The translations under genes and the position numbers were made by a program. The notes under the pieces were generated by a model. The model was not told where the DNA came from and ran no database searches. It saw only the letters and a list, made by a program, of their open reading frames with translations. Shown in pieces: positions 1-7,302 of a stretch of DNA of 64,000 bases; position 1 is the first letter of the stretch, and each line of letters starts with the position of its first letter. Origin of the DNA: Candidatus Saccharimonadota bacterium (GTDB lineage Bacteria > Patescibacteriota > Saccharimonadia > Saccharimonadales > Saccharimonadaceae); the NCBI GenBank assembly GCA_905372785.1, contig CAJPQG010000001.1:62001-126000 (forward strand). The letters are read 5' to 3'.

Positions 1-438
1 CGTTTCGCCACGGAGTGCGAGTTTATGAAACAACTTGTTCAATACCGCGCTGGCACTTGCTCGCTGGTTGGTGCGTAGTTTCCTTGCTTTAGATTGTAGT
101 TTTTCGCTTGGATCTGGTAGCTGCTCCACCTTTTGCTCAATCATCTGAGTGAGTAGCGGCAAGGAAGCCTGGTGGCGAATGATCCATTGGCTTAGCGGCA
201 ACTCTGATTTGCTACTAGTATTTGGCTCGCGCACCTTGCCCGTAAGACTTTCCTGCACCTCTTGTAGCGATAGATTTTCGCCACCAGCATTTAGCGGATT
301 GACTGAATCCGGGTCGTCGGCGTCGAGCGGGTGTTGAAACCTATTAAGTGGCGGATCAACTGAATCCGGGTTGTCGGCGTTGAGCCGGTGTCGAAGCTTA
401 TCAAGCTTATCAATGTTTGGAGTGTCATGGTCAGCCAT
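1..438 (-). CDS. Hypothetical protein, 3' end outside window
   Basis: The frame is open from an ATG at 438 to the window edge (146 codons), with an AAAGGGA ribosome binding site 6 nt upstream. I do not recognise the protein. It is hydrophilic, with no signal peptide or membrane segment. Residues 16-32 and 34-50 are a tandem duplication of about 17 residues around the core PDSV, 19 residues apart, matching a direct repeat in the DNA at 289-393. The gene lies 47 nt behind the stop of the next orphan (486-1223) and belongs to the set of orphan genes that share a leader signature. Confidence 0.7.
   Translation of the reverse strand, partial: MADHDTPNIDKLDKLRHRLNADNPDSVDPPLNRFQHPLDADDPDSVNPLNAGGENLSLQEVQESLTGKVREPNTSSKSELPLSQWIIRHQASLPLLTQMIEQKVEQLPDPSEKLQSKARKLRTNQRASASAVLNKLFHKLALRGET
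289..393 (-). repeat. Tandem in-frame repeat inside orphan gene
   Basis: Two copies of a unit with a 57-bp period, differing at several bases. Each encodes an xLxADxPDSVxPLN segment. The period is a multiple of three, so it looks like an in-frame duplication. Confidence 0.8.
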
Positions 439-485
439 GATAGTCCCTTTCTACGGTAGTTGTAGACGTAGCAAGTGCTACAACA

Positions 486-1223
486 TTACTTGAACGGAAG
501 GCGGAGCGGTATACCGCCATATTGCAATTGCACTACGGCATTGCCATCGCTATTTATGCGGGCGACAGTTGTCGCAGCTGTTTGCATTTCTGCGAATGAC
601 ATACCCTCCCACTGCGGGTATAGTGCTGTAATGTCAACGCTATGTGTGACTTGCGATGCGCCACTTATCGTTTGCCAATAGGCAGCGACTAGCTTGCTAA
701 ACACAAAACTGTCTGGTAGCGTTAGCGTTGGGCGTAGATTACCTTCTTTTACCACAAAGGAAGAAGATAGGTAGAGCGGCCCTTCTGTATCCGTCGCTAC
801 TGGAGTGATAGATACAAAGAGTAGGTCGCCGTGAAGCCCTTTGCTTGGTAGTCCCATGGTAACTGCTGTTAATCTATAGGCGCCTCGGAGCCACTGAAAT
901 GCAACATAAGGGTCAGCAAGGAGATACCGACAAAGGGGTACCCTTACCTCTGGTGCATCCATTTGCAAGCAGACTTCAAGGCTATTGAAGACGAGACTAT
1001 AGGGATCTTCATCACCATAGTCAAACGGACTATATTGCGTGTCTTCTACCACTGATTCTGGTAGGCATGCAAAAGGTGTTATATATAGCTGCAGGTCTTC
1101 CTCGGACACTTCGAGGTCCTCTGGCCAACATGACAATAGCCCTGTCAGCACGGGAGAATAGCTTTCTGTTGCCGTTTTCCCGTCGAGCAGAAGCTGTTTG
1201 GTGCAATGCACGGCAGAACTCAC
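486..1223 (-). CDS. Hypothetical protein (orphan, 245 aa)
   Basis: I do not recognise this protein. I chose the GTG at 1223 because GAAAGGA lies 5 nt upstream; the frame is open further, to 1292, but without a ribosome binding site. The protein is acidic in the first half (WPEDLEVSEEDLQ) and rich in hydrophobic beta-like stretches later, with no signal peptide or clear membrane helix. It ends in LPFK. It is followed closely by the partial orphan at 1-438 and may be cotranscribed with it, since no terminator lies between them. Confidence 0.7.
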   Translation of the reverse strand: MSSAVHCTKQLLLDGKTATESYSPVLTGLLSCWPEDLEVSEEDLQLYITPFACLPESVVEDTQYSPFDYGDEDPYSLVFNSLEVCLQMDAPEVRVPLCRYLLADPYVAFQWLRGAYRLTAVTMGLPSKGLHGDLLFVSITPVATDTEGPLYLSSSFVVKEGNLRPTLTLPDSFVFSKLVAAYWQTISGASQVTHSVDITALYPQWEGMSFAEMQTAATTVARINSDGNAVVQLQYGGIPLRLPFK

Positions 1224-1326
1224 GAATTCCTTTCTGTAGTATATGAGTATGTGAAAGATCACTATGCGGCGGCTAGGGACGCCACTCGGCATAGTCCTAT
1301 TTATTGTAACAAAAAATGTTCTAAAA

Positions 1327-1357
1327 AAAGAAGCCCCACAGTTAAGGGAGCTTCTTT
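1327..1357 (-). terminator. Terminator of orphan gene 1453-2421
   Basis: Inverted repeat AAAGAAGC/GCTTCTTT around a short loop, followed on the minus strand by a run of T. Confidence 0.75.
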
Positions 1358-1452
1358 AGTATGCACATTATGTAGCGCAGAAGCTCAACCAAGCAGTGAG
1401 GCTGGTAGATAGTTAGCGTTTACATTATGGCATAAGTACAGCACTTTTTAGC

Positions 1453-2421
1453 TTATGACTTCTTAGCGCAGGGGCTTCCTAGGCTGCGATAGTCTTCTGC
1501 CGGATAAGTGATATTATCCTCCTCCTTCACTGGTTGCTTTGCCTCATTGGCGGTGCTGGGTTGTGTGGTATCTGATGATAGCTGAGTCACAATAGCCTCC
1601 AAAGATGAAATGAACCGATAGTGGCTGCGGTGCGACGGATTGAACCCCCGCAATTTACCCATAGAACTGGTAGTAGGCTGAAAGCCGTTCTCTTCTAGGA
1701 TATTGAGCGTGGAGTTGGTTACTCCGCCGTCAACATTCTTCAGGCTGAGCCATATATGACGTTCGCTATTGCGCCCCGGTTCAGTAGACGAAATAGCCTG
1801 GCAGTAGTAAGTAGCGGCAGCTAAAAGCTGGAGCACCTCACTATCCCTATCGGCTGGTCCTTCCTTGCTAATCAGGCGACTCTTTGGAGCAATTGGCACG
1901 ATGAAACGAGGAGTCTCCATACCTTCAATACCTTCAAGGGCAATGAAACCAATTAGTGTTGCATCCTGGGGGGATACCCACCTAGATTCAGTCTCGACAC
2001 CCTGTTTCGCAGCAGATGACCTGTTTCCACAGGTGGCGATCTCAGCGAGCTTATCTCGTGGGACCGAGTAAATTGCTTTTATCTGGCCGTGTGTCATCGG
2101 ACCTTGTTTGTCGTTGAATGCACTGCAAATAAAGCAGCGCACCGCTTCGGCAAACTCAGTAGTCTTAAGGATGTCTGCCTGGTAGTAGCTTTCCAGCTGA
2201 CGAAGTTTTATATTCATCCCTCGCGGCAACTTCATGAGCCGAAGGGCTTCTAGAACCTTTTGCGGTGGCAGCTTTGTGATATCGCACGAAGCGGTAGCCT
2301 TGTCATCCCCGGCTGCCTGTGCGTTGCACACTTCAACCTTCCAAGGCGTATGTGGGGTATTCGTCTCCTCTGCGCTGCAGCTGGCAGAAGCGGGATGCTT
2401 ATCCAATACAAGTGAGGTCAT
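1453..2421 (-). CDS. Hypothetical protein (orphan, 322 aa)
   Basis: I do not recognise this protein. The ATG at 2421 is taken as start; a GTG at 2433, four codons upstream and close behind GAAAGTTTG, is a real alternative. The N-terminal 50 residues are Ser/Thr/Ala-rich and look disordered, the middle (about 55-290) is a mixed alpha/beta globular region with four scattered cysteines, and the C-terminal 45 residues are polar. No signal peptide is visible. It is monocistronic, with its own terminator at 1327-1357. The leader carries TACGTTTACAATTA just before the GAAAG box, as in other orphans of this window. Confidence 0.7.
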   Translation of the reverse strand: MTSLVLDKHPASASCSAEETNTPHTPWKVEVCNAQAAGDDKATASCDITKLPPQKVLEALRLMKLPRGMNIKLRQLESYYQADILKTTEFAEAVRCFICSAFNDKQGPMTHGQIKAIYSVPRDKLAEIATCGNRSSAAKQGVETESRWVSPQDATLIGFIALEGIEGMETPRFIVPIAPKSRLISKEGPADRDSEVLQLLAAATYYCQAISSTEPGRNSERHIWLSLKNVDGGVTNSTLNILEENGFQPTTSSMGKLRGFNPSHRSHYRFISSLEAIVTQLSSDTTQPSTANEAKQPVKEEDNITYPAEDYRSLGSPCAKKS

Positions 2422-2433
2422 GGTAAAAATCAC

Positions 2434-2688
2434 CAAACTTTCATAATTGTAAACGTATACTGTCAAAGAGCATGCCATAGCTGGTTACTATAGCAGCAAT
2501 TTAGGCTAAAAGCCCTACATCACCATATGTGATAATGACTATCATACCATAGCGTGGGCAGTAATGTAAAATACAGCCTATGCTGCTTTAGTCATGATAA
2601 AACCCCCATGCCAGCGCAGGCTAACATGGGGGTTGTCATTGGTTCTATGTGAGAACCAATATACTGCTACGCACGGTGGCGGTGGGTA
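2434..2688. other. Intergenic: orphan promoter region and terminator
   Basis: Holds the shared TTTACAA-type leader (2440-2460) of the downstream orphan and the terminator at 2601-2634 of the upstream one. I see nothing else in it. Confidence 0.5.
2601..2634 (-). terminator. Terminator of orphan gene 2689-3324
   Basis: AACCCCCATG and CATGGGGGTT form a 10-bp stem, followed on the minus strand by TTTTATC. Confidence 0.85.
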
Positions 2689-3324
2689 TTATGCTGCTTG
2701 CTTGCGCTGCTGCTGGTTTGCTGCAACGTGCTGCCAGTACTCTTTTTCCCGCTTGCGTAGATCTTGAGATAGGTCGTCCACAACTGGGAGCACTCCTTCA
2801 CGGCTGTTCGAAGTAAGACGCCCGCGGTGCTCGGGATTATTGTCGTCTGGGACATGGAATCCAAAGCGCTGCATAACCATAACCACTCCTTGGCCGCCCT
2901 GCTTGTTTGACAGTGCTTCAAGGAAATCTTTGTGCAGGTAGGCGAATTTACTCCCCTCTGGAATGATATCACTGCTGATGACGGTGGCAATTAGCACCAC
3001 CAGGTCGAACAGGCTCTGCAGCTGGTCCTGGATAGGCAGAATCTCTAGTGTTTCATCTTCCCGCTTCTGGTTGATGATACCGAGTAAAACAGGCTGCCCA
3101 TCGGTTCCCTTTTCGGTAATGAGCCAAACCTCATCGTCCGGGGACTCCGTGTTGACTAACTTGACCAGCTGCCGTGATTCTTCGACCGACAAGTGTCCAC
3201 GCATATGGCTAATTTTGGTGACAGACATGCGTCCATTATCCGGATTCAGGCGCTTGCTAGGGAGCTCCTGGCCGGCAAGAGTGGTCTTGTTCTGAGCCAA
3301 GGTAGCAGCAGTAGTGTTTGACAT
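2689..3324 (-). CDS. Hypothetical protein (orphan, 211 aa)
   Basis: I do not recognise this protein. The start is the ATG at 3324, preceded by TTGGAG 8 nt upstream. The N-terminal 35 residues are polar. Residues 60-140 look like an alpha/beta fold with a hydrophobic helix (about 105-120, LFDLVVLIATVISS) that may be buried rather than membrane-spanning. The C-terminus is a charged, Gln-rich helix (KREKEYWQHVAANQQQRK). It is monocistronic with a strong terminator. No signal peptide. Confidence 0.7.
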   Translation of the reverse strand: MSNTTAATLAQNKTTLAGQELPSKRLNPDNGRMSVTKISHMRGHLSVEESRQLVKLVNTESPDDEVWLITEKGTDGQPVLLGIINQKREDETLEILPIQDQLQSLFDLVVLIATVISSDIIPEGSKFAYLHKDFLEALSNKQGGQGVVMVMQRFGFHVPDDNNPEHRGRLTSNSREGVLPVVDDLSQDLRKREKEYWQHVAANQQQRKQAA

Positions 3325-3655
3325 AATCAAACTCCAATCTGTAGAGTAGTAGCAATAAAAAATTGGTTCAATCACATTATCAATGTACGGTTGATGGGAG
3401 CGCTTTTAGGACGCTACGACCAAGAGACATATGAACATATAATTGAACCGCCGAAGCGATACGAGTAGCTTACTGTTGTAAGTTTGTCATATGTCGGTGA
3501 ATGAATAATACCAGAAACTATACTGGAGCGCAAGGGTTAAAAGAAAAAGCCCCCTTAGGAGCTCACCTTATCAGCGTGCTTGTAGCACATAGACAAGGGA
3601 GCATCCTAAGGGGTGATAGATAGTAGGAGCATGGTGCGGTGTACGTTATGTACAG
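3325..3655. other. Intergenic region between two orphans
   Basis: Contains the promoter side of the orphan at 2689-3324 and the large terminator (3548-3613) of the orphan at 3656-4324. About 120 nt (3420-3540) are AT-rich with no credible coding frame on either strand. Confidence 0.5.
3548..3613 (-). terminator. Long-loop terminator of orphan gene 3656-4324
   Basis: The outer stem CCCCTTAGGA/TCCTAAGGGG encloses about 43 nt with an inner hairpin (GTGC/GCAC). The minus strand continues with TTTTTCTTTT. Confidence 0.8.
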
Positions 3656-4324
3656 TTATTTGCGGAACATAAGTAGCTCGTACACACCTTGTTGACGCCA
3701 CCAGCCATCTCTCCAGCCACACCATGATGCCCCAATTGCCACAGCCTCAGAGTTTGCCTGTGCACCATTTGGGTCAAAGAATAATACTTGCCCAGTTGAT
3801 TCGGCTCGCACTTGGCGAATTAATGCTTCGCTAATCTGGCGTCCTATATAGGAATCTCGCCCAAGCGTTTTGCAATTAACATAGGCGAAAACATCATTCG
3901 ATTTAGTGCGAACAAACACACCCACAGGCAATAGCGTGTTAACAGCAGGGTAAAGCCGAGAACTCTTGCAGATGAGTGTCAGTTTTATTTCACTGTCCTC
4001 TGCACTAAGGCCAAAAAGCCCTCTGATCATTTCCTTGAGGTCGGCTTCAGTTTCTGGAGTTGCCAGCTCGGTAGCTTCTGTAGCAATCTCCGGTAGAGAG
4101 ATTGTGGGCGACTCCGTGAGGTTTTGTGCTAAAACTTGGATTAGCCTTGGTAATCCAAGACGGCTTACTTCCTTGAGTAAAGCGCGTATCTCGGGTGACA
4201 AACCATCCACTATATCGCGTTCTGCTTCATCGCATGGATAAAGCCGATACAGCTCTATGGTATCTTTTGGAGTTGGATCTAGGCCGGAGTCGGGTGGCCC
4301 ACTATATAGAGATGTCATAAACAT
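3656..4324 (-). CDS. Hypothetical protein (orphan, 222 aa)
   Basis: I do not recognise this protein. Start ATG at 4324 with GAAAGTAGG upstream; a second ATG lies two codons later. The first 110 residues are helical and leucine-rich and contain a Thr/Glu-rich stretch (LPEIATEATELATPETEAD). The C-terminal half looks like a small beta/alpha domain, ending in a tryptophan-rich segment (WCGWRDGWWRQQ). No signal peptide. Monocistronic with its own terminator. Confidence 0.7.
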   Translation of the reverse strand: MFMTSLYSGPPDSGLDPTPKDTIELYRLYPCDEAERDIVDGLSPEIRALLKEVSRLGLPRLIQVLAQNLTESPTISLPEIATEATELATPETEADLKEMIRGLFGLSAEDSEIKLTLICKSSRLYPAVNTLLPVGVFVRTKSNDVFAYVNCKTLGRDSYIGRQISEALIRQVRAESTGQVLFFDPNGAQANSEAVAIGASWCGWRDGWWRQQGVYELLMFRK

Positions 4325-4426
4325 GACCTACTTTCTATGAATGTGCAAATAGCAATGAGCGGGGGTGCTCAATACCAATTGTGGCAAGCTCGTCACAATA
4401 CATATAGTATACCATAAGCAAAGAAA

Positions 4427-4451
4427 AACCACAATCAACGACGATTGTGGT
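4427..4451 (-). terminator. Terminator downstream of tRNA-Gln
   Basis: ACCACAATC/GATTGTGGT stem with a 6-nt loop, followed on the minus strand by TTTTTC. Confidence 0.8.
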
Positions 4452-4462
4452 GAATAATTGCT

Positions 4463-4536
4463 TGGCTGGGGATGAGGGATTCGAACCCCCGATCACGGGA
4501 CCAGAACCCGCTGCCTTACCACTTGGCCAATCCCCA
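4463..4536 (-). tRNA. tRNA-Gln (CTG)
   Basis: Acceptor TGGGGAT pairs with ATCCCCA. The anticodon loop is TTCTGGT, giving anticodon CTG for CAG codons. The T arm has GGTTCGAAT, and the 3' GCCA is encoded. A terminator follows at once. Confidence 0.93.
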
Positions 4537-4648
4537 AGATGTTTACTATTGTAGCCTATTTTATAGGCGCTGTCTAGACTATTTTTACTAAAGTATGTAC
4601 CGCACTGCCCTGTTTTTGCGCCTTGCCAAGATAAGGTTCATAATAAAA

Positions 4649-4675
4649 GCAGCCCCGCGGGGGAAGCGAGGCTGC
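4649..4675 (-). terminator. Terminator of the Gre-factor gene
   Basis: GCAGCC/GGCTGC stem around a GC-rich loop, followed on the minus strand by TTTTATT. Confidence 0.75.
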
Positions 4676-4751
4676 GAAGGAGTGAGTGTATATTGAATGA
4701 AACAGGGGGTGGAAAACGTCGGACCGTAGCTATTCTGCGTAGCGGGGGAAG

Positions 4752-5213
4752 CTACGAAATAGCTACAAGACGCATCTGACCGGTAGTATACTTCGTGGTC
4801 CACTCAAACGTATCACGAATACTACGACCGATAAGAGTTTTTCCTAGTGGACTATCGACCGAGATACGCCCATCGCTTGGGTTAGCCTCGATACTATTCA
4901 CTAGGGTGTAGCGCACGCGCTTACCGTGTTGATCAATCAGATCAACCACCGAACCAAGCGCAACCTTGACGCGATTACGCTTGGCCGGTAACAGCTTGGC
5001 GCGCGCTAAGAGGTTATTCTTTTCGTAGATTTCTTGTTCGATAGCTTCAAGCTCGAATAGTAGTTCCCCACGTTCTTGGCGGGCTTCACGGTTTTGGCGT
5101 TTATCAGTGCTATGAAGTTGCTGCGTGATTGATACCAGCTTCTTCTCTAGCGATTGTAGTTCTTTCTTTAGTTCTTTAAATCCTTTTTTGCTCAAAAAAA
5201 TGTCGTTTGTCAT
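4752..5213 (-). CDS. greA: GreA/GreB-type transcription elongation factor
   Basis: Gre factors enter the RNA polymerase secondary channel and stimulate cleavage of backtracked RNA. The 153-residue length fits the family. Residues 1-75 are charged coiled-coil helices (LSKKGFKELKKELQSLE is the usual opening). Residues about 80-150 are the FKBP-like C-terminal domain, with the typical SPLGKTLIGRSIRDTFEW block. The tip of the coiled coil holds acidic residues, but I cannot align them with certainty. The start has a GAAAGGT site. The promoter region carries two direct TATCTGAA repeats next to the end of the sensor-kinase gene, which may link its expression to that system. Confidence 0.88.
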   Translation of the reverse strand: MTNDIFLSKKGFKELKKELQSLEKKLVSITQQLHSTDKRQNREARQERGELLFELEAIEQEIYEKNNLLARAKLLPAKRNRVKVALGSVVDLIDQHGKRVRYTLVNSIEANPSDGRISVDSPLGKTLIGRSIRDTFEWTTKYTTGQMRLVAIS

Positions 5214-5297
5214 ACATTACCTTTCGAGTTATTTGTGAGTGTGGCAGGGGTTGAAGTTGTGGTGGAGTTCCCTGCTACACCCCTATAATGCCATGCT

Positions 5298-5316
5298 TAT
5301 CTGAATTCTATCTGAA
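5298..5316. promoter_or_regulatory. TATCTGAA direct repeat, 11-bp period
   Basis: TATCTGAA occurs at 5298-5305 and again at 5309-5316. OmpR/PhoB-family regulators usually bind direct half-sites spaced 11 bp apart. The site lies just upstream of the weak -10-like CATTATAG (5283-5290, minus) of the Gre-factor gene and directly after the two-component operon. Confidence 0.5.
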
Positions 5317-5356
5317 GATTTTGGATAATTTTATAGAAAATGCTTATGAGGGCATA

Positions 5357-6463
5357 TTACTGGGGCAAGCTGAGGGTAAACGTAGTGCTTTCACCTGGTT
5401 TACTCTGCACTGAAATGGTGCTGCGGTTCAGTTTTACCAACTTTTGTGCCAGTGCAAGCCCAAGCCCATATCCTCGCGTAGGGTGCGTATGGCCACTGCG
5501 GGAACTATCGCTTTGGTAGAAGCGGGTAAAGATGTGCGGAATATCTTTTGCGGCGATTCCCTTTCCCTTGTTTGTGATTTGTACCACGATACGGCCAGGT
5601 CGGCGCTGCAAATGGAGTGTAATCGGCGTGTTGGGGTAGGAATACTTCAGCGCATTATCGATAATGATAGTGAAAATCTCCATCATACTCGCTGGGTTGA
5701 TGGTGGCATTATACCGAGAGGTGGCACTTCTTTGTGTGATATGAATGCGGCTTGTATCGGCTGAGAAGCGCTCTCGAGTGCGATGAAGTAGCTGTGAAAT
5801 ACTAGTCTTTTCGACGACGTTATTCTGTTCGTCTTTGGCTGCTAGTGCTAGCAGTACGCTGGTAAGTTCGGTAAGCGAGTTGATCTCTTCCAGTGTGCTT
5901 TCCATAGTGGCAGCCATATCTTTTTTACTCATGTGCTGGTCTCGTAGGGCGAGTTCGAGCTCCATTTTCATATTGGCAAGCGGCGTGCGAAACTCATGGC
6001 TGGCATCACTGGTGAATCGCTGCTGAGCAGCTAAAGCTTCGCTGATTGGCCGTAGTGTGCGGCGAGCTAAAAAGTAAGCACCGAGCCCGCCGGCGGCAAG
6101 TACCAAAAGATTCATATATACCAAACTTTCAGCCATGTTGCGGGCTGTGGTGTTGAGCTCCTGGTTGCGTAGGTCGAGGTGTTTTGCGGTAGTATTTGTT
6201 TCAGCATAATGATAAATTCCCTCTTCAAAACCGATGAGGCGTTGCCGGGTTTCATTGATGGCTGTACCAAAAATAACGATACTAAAAAGCAAACTCACCG
6301 ACATGAGAATGAGCAAATACCACCCAGTTAATTTAAGTGTCGCCGACTGGAATAGCGCGGCAGTATGGCTACGGAACCGGTCGCCACTTTGCCGGATAAT
6401 ATCACTAGCTGCAGTGAACGGATCGTGCGCTGCTTGTTTTTTGGTGCGCTGTGGAGCCGCTAT
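5357..6463 (-). CDS. Sensor histidine kinase, probable AUA start
   Basis: Membrane histidine kinase partner of the regulator just upstream. Numbered from ATA at 6463 (368 aa): cytoplasmic N-tail 1-45, TM1 about 46-69, extracytoplasmic loop of about 45 residues, TM2 about 114-134, short HAMP-like linker, H box DASHEFRTPL with phospho-acceptor H156, then an ATPase domain with NALKYSYP (N box), GKGI and GYGLGLALA (G boxes). The first ordinary start codon in frame is TTG at 6316, which falls inside TM1. The frame is open back to a TGA 11 codons further up, and an AGGAGG lies 7 nt before ATA, which overlaps the regulator stop as ATAG. A non-AUG start is therefore my preferred reading. Confidence 0.75.
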   Translation of the reverse strand: MAAPQRTKKQAAHDPFTAASDIIRQSGDRFRSHTAALFQSATLKLTGWYLLILMSVSLLFSIVIFGTAINETRQRLIGFEEGIYHYAETNTTAKHLDLRNQELNTTARNMAESLVYMNLLVLAAGGLGAYFLARRTLRPISEALAAQQRFTSDASHEFRTPLANMKMELELALRDQHMSKKDMAATMESTLEEINSLTELTSVLLALAAKDEQNNVVEKTSISQLLHRTRERFSADTSRIHITQRSATSRYNATINPASMMEIFTIIIDNALKYSYPNTPITLHLQRRPGRIVVQITNKGKGIAAKDIPHIFTRFYQSDSSRSGHTHPTRGYGLGLALAQKLVKLNRSTISVQSKPGESTTFTLSLPQ

Positions 6464-7185
6464 AAGGTGCCCTCCTCTGGTAATTGTGCCTCAATTTTGT
6501 AGCCGAAACCGCGCACAGTGGTAATGATGTTTTCTTTGGCGTGCTGAGCGAGCTTTTTACGAAGCTGCTTTATGTGCACTTCAATGGTGTTTGGTAAAAT
6601 TGTGGCATCAAAATCCCAAACATGCTCAGCCAGCTGCTCTTTCGACACTACTTGGCCACGGCGCAAAAGAAGATATTCTAACAGGCCGAATTCTTTGCTC
6701 GTTAGTGAAACCGGCTTGCCTGCAAATTGTAGCTGTCGCTGGTTTTGGTCTAGCGTAAAGCCGGCAAAGGTGATTTGTGGCTGCACTGCCCGCGAAGGAC
6801 GACGCAGCAAAGCGCGCACGCGAGCCAAAAGTTCGTCTACGGCAAAAGGTTTTACTAGGTAATCATCGGCGCCAGCATCGAGGCCTGTAGTTTTGTCATC
6901 AAGTGTTCCGAGTGCAGTGACCAGTATGGCAGGCGTCATAATCCCCTTGCTGCGCAAGGTTTTAATAATCTGCACGCCATCGCTAAATAGCGCATCGTCT
7001 TGCGGTGATGGTGCACCGCTGGGCACCATACGGTCGACTAGCAGTGCATCATAAGTGCTGGCCTGAGCGGCAGCGAGTGCATCAAAGCCGGTATGCTCAA
7101 CATCGACAGCGTAGCCCTCGCTCTCTAATGCTCGCCGCAAGCTGCGGGCAAGTTTCGGTTCATCTTCAAGCACAAGAATACGCAT
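6460..7185 (-). CDS. OmpR-family response regulator
   Basis: The DNA-binding half of the two-component system, 241 aa. Receiver domain 1-125: acidic pair near E7/D8, phospho-acceptor D51 (LLVDRMVPS), T/A at the active site, and lysine in LVKPF. Winged-helix output domain about 140-235 (SLTSKEFGLLEYLL, RGQVVSKEQL, NTIEVHIKQLRKKL, TVRGFGYKI). Between D51 and the next helix there are about 10 more residues than usual (GAPSPQDDAL). The gene overlaps the kinase by 4 nt. A -10 TATACT (7197-7202) lies 11 nt before the ATG and no ribosome binding site is evident. Confidence 0.92.
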   Translation of the reverse strand: MRILVLEDEPKLARSLRRALESEGYAVDVEHTGFDALAAAQASTYDALLVDRMVPSGAPSPQDDALFSDGVQIIKTLRSKGIMTPAILVTALGTLDDKTTGLDAGADDYLVKPFAVDELLARVRALLRRPSRAVQPQITFAGFTLDQNQRQLQFAGKPVSLTSKEFGLLEYLLLRRGQVVSKEQLAEHVWDFDATILPNTIEVHIKQLRKKLAQHAKENIITTVRGFGYKIEAQLPEEGTL

Positions 7186-7234
7186 AACTTATGTTTAGTA
7201 TACCACGCCAGCCCAAGCGGCAGCAAAAGTAAAA

Positions 7235-7270
7235 AGCCCCCAATCCACATAGATGAATGTGAATGGGGGT
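7235..7270 (-). terminator. Terminator of orphan gene 7303-8319
   Basis: Stem GCCCCCAAT/ATGGGGGT with an inner CACAT/ATGTG hairpin, followed on the minus strand by TTTTTACTTTTG. Confidence 0.8.
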
Positions 7271-7302
7271 GGCTGTGGTCCTTTCTTAGGTAGTGAGGTC
7301 TT

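Noticed and set aside
149..337. 62-codon plus-strand frame at the window start
   Set aside because: It lies opposite the partial orphan, which has a good start and runs open to the edge.
1..4324. Prophage or mobile island for the cluster of orphans
   Set aside because: No integrase, transposase, structural phage gene or att-like repeat is present, and similar orphans are scattered elsewhere in the window.
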